Below, one piece after another: positions 1-14,032 of a stretch of DNA of 64,000 nucleotides; within the stretch, counting starts at the first letter, position 1; each line of letters starts with the position of its first letter. The notes under the pieces were generated by a model, which was not told the origin of the DNA, ran no database searches, and saw only the letters and a list, made by a program, of their open reading frames with translations. The stretch comes from Urechis unicinctus. Taxonomy: Eukaryota; Annelida; Polychaeta; Xenopneusta; Urechidae. The stretch is taken from the NCBI GenBank assembly GCA_034190875.2, contig CM067343.1:57709507-57773506 (forward strand), read 5' to 3'. The position numbers were made by a program, and so were the translations under genes.

Positions 1-700
1 AATTTTTGTACGATCAACACGATCAATTGTCAATCGGGATCATCGTATCACATCGTATTGCATCGTAACAAAACGCAACGGATCGCATCTAATCGTGCAT
101 GCAAATCGTGGTGATCGGGATCGATCTTAGACAAGATAGCAATGTGTTTGCCATCCAGGGCCCAATGGCGTGGGGGATGTTCCATTTTTGCTCAAACTGG
201 TCGCTACAGCTCTCCATGCTTCAGGGGTCACAGGTAGGCTGAACACTTCATCTTTGTACGCTTGCACAATGGCCTTGCACACTTCTGGAACCATCTTTGA
301 GATACTGGACACCCCACACCTAAAGGCATACGCAAGGACCGATAGTTGTCTCCAGTTGCAAGGTGCCTCAGTGTCACTGCCAGTTTCAGTCCAGGCGAGA
401 GGGGTTGCCTGAAACTGGTGACTTCCCCTCGATTGCTGGGGTTACATTCTGCAAGATTTGTGTGTTAACCTTGTGTAGTTTTGGAACGCTACTGCATCCT
501 CCAGCCTCAAATGGGCGTCCAGGAGGCTGGAGAACTGACCAAGCTGTTGTCTCGTCTCCTCTCTGAGCCATGGTAGCACCCCGAACTGCCTGACTGTAGC
601 TCTCCTGGCCCTTTGTGGTTGAGATTGTAGCTGGTCTCTCTGCTGCTCGTCTTCTTCTTCTCTGGCGATAATTTAAGTATACAGTAATACTGCAAATGCC
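1..700 (-). pseudogene. PIF/Harbinger (HARBI1-like) transposase, broken and truncated
   Basis: Read on the minus strand, three frames together carry the successive pieces of a HARBI1-like transposase. At about 625-445 lies a helical region with LLDAHLRLEDAVAFQNYTRL. Next comes the VTPAIEG and LSPGLKLAVTLRHLATGDNY region (about 440-330), then SKMVPEVCKAIVQAYKDEVF and TPEAWRAVA (about 300-190). Last is WNIPHAIGALDGKHIAI (about 185-130), whose GALDGKHI motif holds the first acidic residue of the DDE nuclease. Frameshifts separate these blocks, so no intact protein can be made. Family proteins continue well past GKHIAI with two more acidic residues. Here recognisable homology stops near base 130 and is replaced by ATCG/GATC-rich low-complexity DNA. 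The order and motifs are those of animal Harbinger transposases (family knowledge); the inference is a decayed DNA transposon copy. Confidence 0.85.
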
Positions 701-719
701 ACGCTGTCATCATCCGCAA

Positions 720-960
720 CCCCTGCCACCATTAATGGTTGAGGGTTGTAGTGTTTACTCTGTAAGTCCATGGTCAGTCGGGCATATATATACCCGTCGG
801 GGTCCAGTCGTAGCTCAAATCGTGATCACCCTCGATCATGATCGTGAAAGACATCGCTGAAAAATATTATATTTTAACCCATACATTAATTTAGTGTTAT
901 CCTGGTATAAACTGTATTGATAATTCAGTCTGAATTGGAAACGTCATTCATTTGAGTAAA
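720..960. other. Intergenic, GATC/ATCG-rich edge of the Harbinger relic
   Basis: No gene is seen. A short word around 817-842 (CAAATCGTGATCACC followed by GATC motifs) resembles the one at 102-126, so the relic is bracketed by similar GATC-rich words. The rest is plain AT-rich sequence. Confidence 0.4.
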
Positions 961-969
961 ATGACCCAG

Positions 970-1702
970 TAGTTTGGGAAAGTTTTTTAACATAAATTTA
1001 TAATTTGGTGTTTTTGTCTGTCAATAATGACTTGTTTCCCTTGTATGGACCATGATGCTGCTTGCAAGTTTAGTACACTGTCTCCAACACATCTTCATTG
1101 AGACATACAACATTAAAATTTGGATGCTGTGTCACACATTTAATTTCTGGTAAATTTTCTATTTTAACCATCACTTTCCCCTGCTCCACACAGCAGACAC
1201 TTTCCCTGACAGTTGGCATGGTTGAGCAGCCTCCTCATTGACACCTGAAAACAGGGTTTCATAAACCTATCAAATACAAGCCAAACTTTGTCTTAGACTA
1301 AGATTTTTCGCCATGTTCGTTGGCGATTAAAAACCACATTGAATACCACCAAGAAAAAAGAAAGCAGTATCAAATGAAAAAGGTAGTCTTCATTTATAAT
1401 ATATTGTCAAAAGAAAAGATAGTTTCGTGCAGTGATTACAATTGCAATGGGACTCACTAATCAATGTTTTGAAGACGGTTCATGTTCGGATTATCCGTTC
1501 TCGGAACACGTGAATCAGTCCTGTCACTGTCAGATTCGCTGGCGCTGTTTTCGGACAGATATGGTTCGAATCTGTACGGCACAATACTAGCTACATCCTA
1601 TGGATTTGAATGCTCAAACATTTGAGGCTCTTCAACCCAAAAATCCTTCGTCAAATCGTCCAACTCAAATACATCGCTCTCCGAAACTTTAACATTCGCC
1701 AT
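970..1702 (-). pseudogene. P2X7-C-terminus-like domain gene, two exons, disabled
   Basis: The minus-strand ATG at 1702-1700 opens MANVKVSESDVFELDDL and leads to the diagnostic PYRFEP motif (about 1580-1560), followed by an acidic/Ser stretch. A GTGAGT donor lies at 1457 and a TTTTCAG acceptor ends at 1245. The second exon reads C-Q-stop-GGCSTMPTVRESVCC, then CVTQHPNFNVVCLNEDVLET. This is the zinc-chelating Cys pattern and the HP-F-VCLN block typical of P2RX7 C-terminal-like domains in invertebrate genes of unknown role. Joining the exons keeps phase exactly. Four in-frame stops break it: TAG at 1600-1598, TAG formed at the splice junction where the family has Trp (DWC), TGA at the second Cys position of the C-x-C motif (about 1241-1239), and TAA at 1072-1070. 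Beyond the last stop, similarity continues (QHHGPYKGNK). The gene is therefore a recent pseudogene, or less likely a recoded one. Confidence 0.75.
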
Positions 1703-1729
1703 TGTTTACGGTGAAAACTGCGGACCTGT

Positions 1730-1805
1730 CAGTGACGAGTTCCCTAAGTGACGTCACGGGATGCTGGGCCAAAAATTTGGAATATGGCGGCGGGTGCCGA
1801 AAAAT
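1730..1805 (-). promoter_or_regulatory. CRE and ATGGCGGC promoter-like block upstream of the P2X7-C-like pseudogene
   Basis: A perfect palindromic cAMP-response element core, TGACGTCA, lies at 1749-1756. The word ATATGGCGGCGG, which fits a YY1-type core, lies about 30 bases further upstream. Both lie within about 90 bases 5' of the pseudogene's ATG on the minus strand, and no TATA box is evident. This is inferred to be the old promoter; no expression evidence is available. Confidence 0.4.
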
Positions 1806-2640
1806 CGACTTTATATTTAAATTTACATTAGGTTCGGGTGACTAGTTTGGAAATTGAACCACAAAAACAGAGTAAATGCAACTTTGTCTTTCATTCGGTT
1901 TCATAAAAATTATCATGAAAAATTGGTGTCATAGGCATTTTAAACATTAAACATTTAGATACAAAATCACAATCATCGGTCATTTTGATATCAATATTGT
2001 TCCCTATGTGATTGCTATTATAGACAACCGTATAATACCACCTTATCGAATTCATTGACTGCCTTACCATATTTAATGCATTTAGTTTCCAACGGATTCG
2101 TCGGCAAATAATTCGCATATTATCAACATTGCATTCATAGTAATGAGACTAGGACTAAGTAGAGCATTTTCATCGGCATGACCAAGCACACCTAAATTAT
2201 CTTTCCTCGTCGGACTTTTTCAACCTATGGATTTGCTCATTAATGTCTACTGTGAATAATATAGGACGTATGAAACCGCTTTGCTAGACACCTTTTAATA
2301 AATGACATTCTTTCAATTAACAAGCATCCCATTCTACTGAAACAATTTGTCTAGTGTTATTATCTAGAAGGCGCCTAAATATTAACATAGGCACATCACG
2401 CTCATGTAGCAGTTGAAATAGTTTTCCATAATGCACCGTATCGAACGAGTCCAATCAGCAACTATTAACATTGCTATTTGTTTGTGCGCAATAGCCTATC
2501 ATTTCTCTAAAAACAGCAGAGCATAAGAATTATTCTTTATGGATCCAAACTGAAGATCAGATATGCAGAAATAATCACTATATTGCTTTAATATGATCAA
2601 ATCATACACCTTACTAATTGCACTACATATTTCCCACTAC
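1806..2640. other. Intergenic AT-rich sequence
   Basis: I see no gene, repeat array or RNA gene here. The longest open frames are chance-length. It may include the outermost, poorly conserved part of the repeat that starts at about 2.65 kb. Confidence 0.4.
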
Positions 2641-2649
2641 AACTCAAAG

Positions 2650-5600
2650 ATGATCGCACATCTTCTAGAAAATGAACTATAGTATATAGTTTGTGGAGGA
2701 CCATCAGTGTACTAATTTAAGACACTATATTACTAACAAATAATTTTGGCAACGTTAACAAAATCCTTTGAATAATCACATTTTCATCGAACATGAATTA
2801 AATAGACTTGAAAATACTTGCCGCTTAGTTTGTTAATTCATATATATGAATGTTGATAAATATATATATATTGAACAGCCAAACCAACTGCCTCTACTTT
2901 GTATAATGAATGGTATAATATATTGTCAATGTTGATGCATAAATAAGGAATAAGTGATAGAAAGAGACGAGATGAGACCCAAATAGGGATAAAGGTCTGA
3001 TGCAAAGAGCGAACCAGGATGATTAGATAGCCTTCATACAATCCCAAGAGGCTTTTACTGATGATTACTGGTATCGGTCTACTAGTGTAGTAAATAATAC
3101 CAGAAGAGGTAAGTTTCTTGAATCATTTGTATTTGCGGCATAAATGAAGGTATTTTGCTTTCACAGCCACGGTCGCAAATGAAATAGGATTTTGCAACAG
3201 GAGCTTGCGTGGCCATGCAGATGTTACCCAGCAATGCAGACAAGGTCCTCCAGATATATGTTTTATTTGTAAATCGAGTGCATTAGGAGGTAAGTCGTAT
3301 CTTACGTTTATAAATATGAGAGCTCGACTTCGGTATACTAAAGATACAACTGCGGATGCTGTGTTACACAAATAAGCTTCGGTGAATGCAAATATAGCTC
3401 ATGTAGGTCCCTGAGCAAAGCCAAATCCTTGTTGTGTGCTCCAGTGGGATGTTGAAACCCAAGAACACAAACGAAGAAACTCACCATTCTCTCTTGGTCA
3501 AAACTAAAATGAACAATTTGTCGTTATCAATGTTCAAACCGGATCTTTCTATCAAAACAATCCAATGCACTTTGAACGAATACTAATGGTTTTCAAAACA
3601 AGCTTGCTATTCATGGGTTGAGCTTCAACTGCTGCTGCAGTAGTTTTCCTGATAGCTTTTTGAAGGACGTTGCCCATGAATGTTGCTCGTCTCTATGACA
3701 CAATAGGTGGGTGAATAATGGACTTCACTAAATGTGTTGGCCAACTACACTTATTCCAGCCACTGTGAACGCATTACAAAGCTTGTACAAGTCTGCGATT
3801 GAGCTCTGTTAGTTGGACAACTTAGAACACCGAAGTTATTTGTGTTCATGCCAAGCTCGTAATAACTGATCAAGCAGGGCATTGGGTTAAGGTAAATATT
3901 GTTTTAGGTAGGACAGAAATCGTCGCTTAGGGGCTAGTTATTTGTGGTTTACATGACAACAAGTCAGAATTCCATCACTATCAACATATGGGCTAATGAA
4001 ACCGTATTCCACTGCAAATTTGCTCATGTGGGCAAATGCGTGTTTTCTGCGCGAGTTTCGAAAGTGTACAGTATTTGACTATCATTAACATCTGCTAGTC
4101 TTAGACCAAGAAATCGCCGATCTGTCGTTCATCTGTCTGAAAGTAATTTATCACCAGTGATTGTTAACATCATATTAATGCGATTGCTATTAGGAATAGT
4201 GTTTTTCGCAGGCAAATTGTGCACTGTTTTGCTTTGAAGGCTTGTTAATTATTAAACATGTGACCGATTTGTCGTACGGATGGATATGTTTTGTTACTTT
4301 GCCAAGGAGGAAGGATTATAGGCGGGGTCACTGTATTAAAAACAAAGTTTATAGAGAGAGCGTAGTGATCTGTGATTCTTGGATAGGATATAAATTTTGT
4401 TTTGTCAAGATGTTCATTCCAATTCAACGTTCCCTGCATTTATTTGAAGTACCTTAAGCACCATTGCATCAAAATTTTAGCAATTTCCAATGGTCAGTCA
4501 AGTCTATATCGTTCAGTTAATCTTCTCTGCCATTCAGCATCCTACGGTTAGTATGAAACTAAAGTGATAAATATGCATTGCAACAAGTCGGTAATATGTT
4601 TTCCTCTGTGGTTAGTGTATCATCCGCTACATGTAAGCACTAGCCCTACACGTCATCGCATTGATTAAGGCGTTTTGGAATACATGAACACCCGACTTTG
4701 ACTGGAATACATTTGAGATGAATATTTCAAGAAATTTGCCGTCTAGAATCATCGTTTCCATTGCATATGTTGATCACGCACTCAAATTGTTCATCCCATA
4801 AGAGCAATAAATTGCTCGTTGCAGTGACAATCTAGTGTAAAATAATAGCTATATTTATTTGAGCCTTTCCGCTTATACGTCACATGCAATTCGACCGTAA
4901 TGTAGATCATCGTAGTTGCATAATCGAGTTTTCTTTAGGTGAATTATTGGTTTTAGATATTATACATTGTCCAAGTTCTTGTGGGTGTTTAACTTCCACG
5001 TCAAACTACATACATTCAGATACACTAGAAATGGTCTGTAGTAAACGAGTGACACAAATAGCTGTGCAAATCAGCAAAGGATCCGGAGCGGAATTTTCGT
5101 TTATTGTCGTTGGAGTATCAACCCAAATTCTCCATCTTCTTTCTCTATTTTTCCATGAAATAATCAAGGTAGAGCCTAGCGTCATATGATTCTGTCATTG
5201 CATCTCATTCGCTTACATAGTTAGTCATGTACGATTGCTATTATATATATTAATTGGGTTGCTCGATACGATCGATTGGCTTGTGGCGTTGTTTGGAATG
5301 TGTGCTACAAGATGAGGCAACAGTACCCGTTGGTTAGAATAGCGAAGTATGATTACACGATAAAGTTACGACGTTAAACATACGTTGTAACCATAAGTTA
5401 TCTAAATAAGAATTAACATTGGTGGACTGTGACTACTCAAAGTGTTGTTTAAGGGCCAAGCTGAATAGCAGACGAATATGATGTGTTCTAGCAGTGCATG
5501 GAAAGCAAGGCGTCATAAACTAATGTGCTGTCAAACAAATGTGTAACCTCATCAAGACAACGATGATTAATATGCGTTATAGTGCGTATTCATTGGACAA

Positions 5601-8100
5601 GCTGGCACCGACGCCTAGCATACACATGGCACCGCGTCAAAATACCATAAATATTAACTATGGATGTTTTGTAGAATACATGCAAGTAGACAAGCTCGTA
5701 CATTATTAGTAAGATGGTAATTCGTCAGTGTGTATTACATCAAAATATTGACGTGAGTCTTGTTTCTGCCTTCAAAAGGACCGTGAATGTGGTGCGTTAT
5801 CGTGGCCAATATTGACAACAATGATGGCGCAGTCATTGCCAATGGAATTGCCGACTAAGTGTGTTCCTCGAATGCATTTACGCAAGGATAAACAATGAGG
5901 CATACAAATGATTCGAGACTGAAAAATTAACTCTTGGATGATGGTATTGCCAATGAAAAAGTAAGCAGTACCTCATTCAATCATACCCTCTAAATTGATA
6001 ACACCATGAAACACAAACTGGCAATTCGCAATTTTTCTTTTACATGTTATATTTCCGCTTATGAAAGCGGAAAACAAGCGCAAGTTAATATTGGACTGTC
6101 AATAACAAATATATTGTTCCTTGGGTAATGGCCTATGGTACAGGCAATCATTAAACTAAAATCTTGTTTGCTTTACCATGAATATGTTTTATCGACCAAA
6201 CGCATTATATATGCTGAGTTGCGTAGCAGTTTGCTAGCACATACATATGACCATCATAATTTCCTGTTCAGTAGCATAAATCACAATCAAATCATCTATT
6301 ACGACCCAAGCGCACGCTATACCTCATGTGGCATGATAGTGCTGATCGCCATCGAAGTCAACATAATGACTGACAGACAGGCACTGAAGGTTAGCCGTGG
6401 AATAGTTCGTGCGACCGTATGTTGTATGGCAACACTATGTACATTATTGTGAAACACCCCGACTTAGAGTTCAGATTGATGATTACATCTACTTGATGTT
6501 ATGCTCTTTTGTAAGTTTGATTTTGTTATCAAGCCTAGATTTAAAGCTTTACATGTACGATTTCTCACCGGTTTCAGAACTGATCAGGGAGATAGTAATG
6601 AATATTGCTGATAGCCTGATCGGCTGATATTATACACTTAGTACGCAACTGTTGATTTAAGTGATCATTTAATAGTTTGATTAACAAAACAATGGTATTG
6701 GTTCATTAGGGTGACACTGACACTTACATATTCCTTTTAATGAATGCGCAACTTATTGTCCACTTATTATATGCATAAACTGTCTTTGCCGGATTATCGG
6801 CAGTTTTTAACGCACATTCAGACAATATCTGTCTGTAGCTAACAACACTCTGCTTCAGTTTGTTTGGGCACATACCTATATATATATATGTGCGTTCGAG
6901 CGATCAATCATATTATCACATGTAATAATGGATTCATTTGAAAATTAAAGTTTGCTTTACTAGCTATTACTTAATATGATGAATATTAGTTTATAGACTG
7001 AAATGGCATCGTCAAGTACATGTGAAAACAAGTGATATTTGAGCATAACTATCTCTATGGCTTAACGATATCATTGGCACAACAAAGATCATATTTGCCA
7101 TAGAAATTACCTGATTCAAGCACCCCTAACAAGCACAGGACGTAGTGAAAAACGTTGATAATCGATAAAAAATGAACCCCTCAGACCTGATTAACATGTG
7201 TGTTTGTTCAATGTTCATACATCATCATCGACCATTAAAAGCCAATGTGGGTTTCGAACACCTTTGAACGCAAAAACATAGTAATAGAGGTGAATTTGAA
7301 AAGTTGAGGCCATTGGATTTGTAATACTTCAGTCAATACAACGACCAACATATCAATATAAATGAAACAGTTGAACATCACTGCTATGCGGATGCATGCA
7401 GGACTACGATTCGCTTGTGTTTTCTTGCTTAGGAACGATTGGTTATATGTTAAATGTATTATGTCCAAACAATGATCAATTGAACAGTTTAGCCGCTGAC
7501 GAGAATATATCATGTTTAAATCATACCAATGACCCCTTGGCTGTTTGCCATAGTGCCGGATGTGAGTTTTTATGTCTTATCAATAGCCAGTATGTGACTC
7601 ATTGTACTCTTTTAAACCGCAAGTACCGATTTGTAGAGATCCCTTTTGTACTGTTGACGTCATCATTTACCCTGGAAGTACCAAATCAATCAGCATATTA
7701 CATCTGGTTTGTCAATTTATCCCACAAAGCATTCAGTTTGTGTACAGTTGATAATTGGATCTGAGTTTACATAAACCCATCATAGTCTTGGGGATGTATC
7801 TTAGGCGCAGCAAGGACGGATTGATAAAAGTCGGATCACTCTGCTAGCGTAAGCGGCTATGGTGGGAAGCTAGTCGTGATGATATTAAAAAGATATATGT
7901 CAAACCCAAAATATGCAAACGAATAATCATATATTATAGCAACGAATGTCAGCAATTGAGAAACAATTTCTGGTATTCTTCAGACAATCGACATATAGAG
8001 CACTTACAGATTCGTCAGGGAACATAACAACATAACTGGTTTAACTGGAGTATCCCGATGTGTCGACAAATGTATTTTTTTCATTTTCTATGTCGAGTGC
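2650..8100 (+). repeat. Repeat family copy 1L (outer left copy)
   Basis: This segment matches, in reverse complement, 35.19 down to about 32.5 kb. Anchors: 2685-2750 with 35040-35120; 2840-3070 with 34830-35010; 3060-3200 with 34690-34820; 5150-5640 with 33970-34440; 5770-5800 with 33815-33850; 7760-7990 with 32750-33000. The word order is preserved but there are many indels (5.4 kb here against 3.6 kb in the other copy). Blocks at 2960-3070, 3960-4180 and 5150-5640 also have direct-orientation relatives at 10560-10670, 17280-17560 and 17790-18290. Frames inside are short and their substitutions do not respect codons. One 122-residue frame (7396-7764) and one 105-residue frame (6135-6452) have no recognisable domain. 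I cannot name the class. Confidence 0.65.
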
Positions 8101-11100
8101 AGTCCCTGGGGACCTTCCTGCCGACACAATATAACTAAATGCCTGTAAATAGGTTCCAGTCAGTAAAATCTGTCCTGTTGTGGTGTGAACGTCGACACAT
8201 TGATGACACTTTAAGCAAATCAGCACCAAAGTTACATACATACACCTTGGCACCGTTTATATCTCGGTTGCTAACGAGTGATATTTTAGATGATTGTGGA
8301 ATTATACAATGACCCCATATATTGTCGGTATTGATTGGCGGTATCTTACCTCAAGTTTTCTTTGCACTACACTTATTGTCGCAGATACCCTGGTTACAAC
8401 ACACCGACGAAGGGCAGTACTCTTTGTTAAACCTCCACGATTTTCAAAAGAGAACTCCGCCCTCTGGATATGCAATCATGATTTGCAAGAAAAGCAACTT
8501 TTATGCATTTTTTATTTTAATTGTCTCGTGATCATTAGCATTTGATCAAAATGAATTCAACTGGAAGGAAATTAGAATAAAGTTGCTCTCGATCCTTATA
8601 CATTCGATCACGATCAAAATGAAGATAATGTCCATATGTCGTCTCCGAGCGTAAACCCGCGGTATTTGAAAAAGGACTCTACTGTATTTCTTTCCACTGG
8701 CACGTCCCGATGCGTAGCATCCTAAGGATTTATATAGAAACACAAGCAACATGGAATGCGGATCTTTATTATCAAGCAAGGTCAGTACTTATTATTGAAA
8801 GTTTAATTATACTGATGCTCTTGGACTGGCCACACACTTACCGACAGTCGCGAAAAGGGAATATATACCACTTCGAAGACGTGCATTTCAAAGATCAGTC
8901 CGTCTTTTCTAGGCTTCCCAGTGAACCCAATCATTAGTCAACATTAAGAGGTGACGTGCCTTCACTTCGAGACAAAAGGCAATTTGCGAAGCGGTCATTT
9001 TTTCTGATTGGAATTGATTAGCGGGGGATGATTTTAGGTAACGGTTTTCTGTTTATGTGGAGAGAAAGGCTTTTATTAGTGAACAGTTAATCACATTTAT
9101 GGCACCCATTGTTAAAAAGCATCCTATTGTTGGTGTGGCTAGAATTTTGTAGTACACAATGACAGTTTATCGAATAGTTTTTATTGCGTTATTGAGTATT
9201 GTCGTTACCCAAGTTGACCAACTATTGATGTGAAAGGACGAGGGTTCATAAAGTTATTCACTAATCCAGTCACTTTATTATCTAAAGTGATCTCGATCGA
9301 GATACATATTGTCATCTTAATAACTCGCCAGTTAAAAAGGCTAAAATATTAGACTACTTGACTGTGGCGAACGGAATAGTAAAAGCGCTGTGTTGGATTG
9401 TATGCTTCGTGAAGTTCGTAGTTTATTGTACGCCGCCCTGCAGACCCTAAAAACCATAGCAACATGAGAGGTGCTAATTAAACCCAGGATTTACGAGTGG
9501 GGCAGGATGGTTTTTATTCGAGGCAATAAGTGATGACGAGACCCTTGACGACATCAGTAACCGAATGATGAGATCAATGGTTTAGTTAACCTCTACTTCG
9601 ATTACTGTGGCTGATGAAATGGCGTAGAATGGAATTTTATAAATCACAGATTCCAATTTGAGGACACGCTGCTTCACACATATGTCAAGTTTGAATGTTC
9701 ACGGATTACGCAAATCCTCTACTGCTGCAGATATGCCACGGAATAAACATGTTGAATGATAGTCTTGTTCGCTGCTCTGACGGATGTACCTGCAGCACTT
9801 TGAATCGCCGTCCTGTGGAATTTTATTCTTTTCAGCTCTCTTAAGTTTTGTTTCGTGGTATTGTACTCTACAGAAATCGTGTCATTTGGCTTTGTAAAGC
9901 CGGAATGCTCGATAATTTTCAATCTGATACACATAATATAATTGAAAAAACAAAAAACTTCTGAATGAAGTCGCCGTTATTTGTGAGGTACACAATTTTG
10001 GCACGATATATGACGGGCGAAAAATATAATCAAAAATAGATCATAACAACCATGGCACAATTCGTATTAACAATACGTTATTTATATACCTTTGTTACTG
10101 AGCCCCCATTACGTTATGTTTGCCAGTGATGACGTCCCAGTCAAACGCTAAAGTGATTGTCCATAACTTTTTCGAGGTGTTTGCTATGAACTAAGTAAGT
10201 ATTTTTAATAGATGTTTATGGGACATTGTCTCAACATATCGCAAGCGGCCAGAGCATGTTTCGATATAAAACCAGTTTTCACATTTAGGGACGATTGTTG
10301 GCAAATTACCTACATCGTTGGCTACACCAAACAGCCATTTCGCTTGTTATCGTATAAAGTATATGTCACTGTTCTTGCGTTCAGTAATATATGCGGAGGG
10401 AGTGTTTTCGCACAGTTATTGCGACAGTTACGTTATGCAAAATGTTACGTGCTTTTAAGACAAAGCGTTACATTGTCTTGACGTGACAAACATTTGAGGC
10501 TATCACTCTGAAGCATCATGAGTCTGACAAAATTACATGTGCTTGTCTGGTGTTAGAGGGTAAGATGCGAGATAGAAAGAGTTTGAGAGATGGACAGAAA
10601 AGGAAAGAGTTCACCACTGGCTGATTGGATAGCCTCCATAACATCCCAAGTGACCTTCCTAGATTATTGCCCGTTTTAACTAAACAGAGATTTAAAGCTC
10701 GTTGCGCATAATAGAGTATCATAAATGCCTCACTTGAAAATACACCTGTTCGCATCAATTAGCAGGTTTTGCAGCAAATGCCATTATTGCGCTCTGACCG
10801 GGTTTGACACCAACCACCGAATCAGCACGCGAGAATGCACGTGTTGAATGCCTTGCTTTTTACACTACCATCCCGTTGCAGTATTATAGATACCCATTAG
10901 GCTGTGTGTGGCCCTGTTTTATAACATGCGATGATTGAATGAACATCTTACCATCCTGAACGCCAGAGCAATTTACATTTGACAAAGCTATGTTGTCATG
11001 ATTTGTTCACTTAAAGCCGTCGAGTAAAACACATTGGATGTGTAACTCTTTCTTTCATTTAACATTTCACAGCCAGCTCATTTTTTTCATCACTAGCAGT

Positions 11101-11610
11101 ATATCTTGCAACATATCAAAGCAAAATGTTCTTTGCTTAGTGTGGGAGTAGTGTAGTGATTCTCACCAATACCATGGAAGACTTTTATCCCATGTCAGGA
11201 TGGCCACGAGGCGCTGACGACAAACAAACTAAGCATTGCTATCATTGTCACACGCAACAGTAGACGTATCACGATATTATTGAAATGAATTTGCTGTTAT
11301 TCATCAGCATGTGGAATGATTAACCATCTGAAAAGAACGTAAAGCATTGCTAGGCAGCATGACTCATATTTCTTGTCACGTTATGATAAAAGTGGCGTTA
11401 TGACTTTTGACCGTAAATCAATGGCGAATGTATAGCAGCGTTGTTTCGCCAACAATATTATTTACCCAAAATATGGGGGACTGTTTCTGTTGTCGAAGGA
11501 TATTCTCAGGAAGACAAAACATTAGAGCCAATATAACACATTAACAGCAGTTAATGCCTAACCCTATAGTCCCGTACAAATTTCAGATACTAGATGTAAA
11601 CATTTGAAAG

Positions 11611-11688
11611 CACAATCGTTATTCATGCAAAATCGTTATTCATGCACAATCGTTATTCATGCACAATCGTTATTCATGCACAATCGTT
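11611..11688 (+). repeat. 17-bp tandem repeat, about 4.6 copies
   Basis: Unit CACAATCGTTATTCATG repeats head to tail with one A/C difference in the second copy. It lies inside the left arm; I did not find an equivalent array at the matching place in the right arm (about 38.9-39.0 kb), so it probably expanded after the duplication. Confidence 0.9.
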
Positions 11689-12646
11689 AGTGATTCGTGT
11701 CATGATTATTTAGAAATGATGCTGGGCGGAAATTGCTACGCTGCGTCGCCGAAGAATATCCGAATACGATCCAAAGCTTTGCGATATTTTAACCCAATTA
11801 CAGTTATTGCCTGCTTTGGAATCGCCAGACGGCTGATTCACAAATCGACTTAGACTAAATTTTTCATCTTAACCTATTGCAAAAAATAGATCTTTTGAGT
11901 TACTCAGAAATAATCACGTACGATATTAAATATATACTTTTAGTAACTGGGTCAGAGCGCGTTCGTCACAACTACGTAGTTGAGAGACACATCGTTGCTT
12001 TGTTTTTAAAATCTCGTATCTTACAACCTCAGCTTAAGTTAACCTGTATTTGTGACATCCGCCGCTTGATGCTGCTTATGGCTAGAAAAACAAACATAAT
12101 AAAATGCGCTAAAGTACTATGATATGTATTCTCGGTCATCATTTATTCAAATACAACCGTAATATTATCGTGTATTTCAAAAAGTGGACTGCGAAGAAAT
12201 GTTCTATGCAAAAACTGAAAGCTATGGTTGTATATTTGGGCGTGCATGTTGAAATAAATAATTATCATCAGGTCAGCATTATCTAGCCAAGATATGACAA
12301 TGGGGGTGGATTATGCCGTAAGTCATTAGAGATCACCTCAATGACGTCCTTTGTAACTTAATAGGTAGCAATATGCAGATGATGGTGCGCTCAGAAGAGT
12401 ATGACATCTGTTTATTCATTCAACTAACTAAGTTTTCTCTAATTACTATCCTTTTCTGTAACACACCTCAACAAATAGCATCTTTTTAATTTAAAACAAT
12501 GAATGCGATAATTGTCTTGAATGTATGCTAAATTACACCCAGCATAACATAAGCCTAAAATGATTTCGCAACTTACATGACGTAGTAAAAGGTCAGTCAA
12601 AGCACAGTAAATTTTGTGAATTATTACTATAATAGATGATCAAAAA

Positions 12647-14032
<1,386 letters not shown>

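Noticed and set aside
6135..6452. A frame with an apparent protease-like sequence (NQIIYYDPSARYTSCGM).
   Set aside because: His-Asp-Cys spacing does not fit C48 or adenain-type proteases and the rest lacks family motifs.
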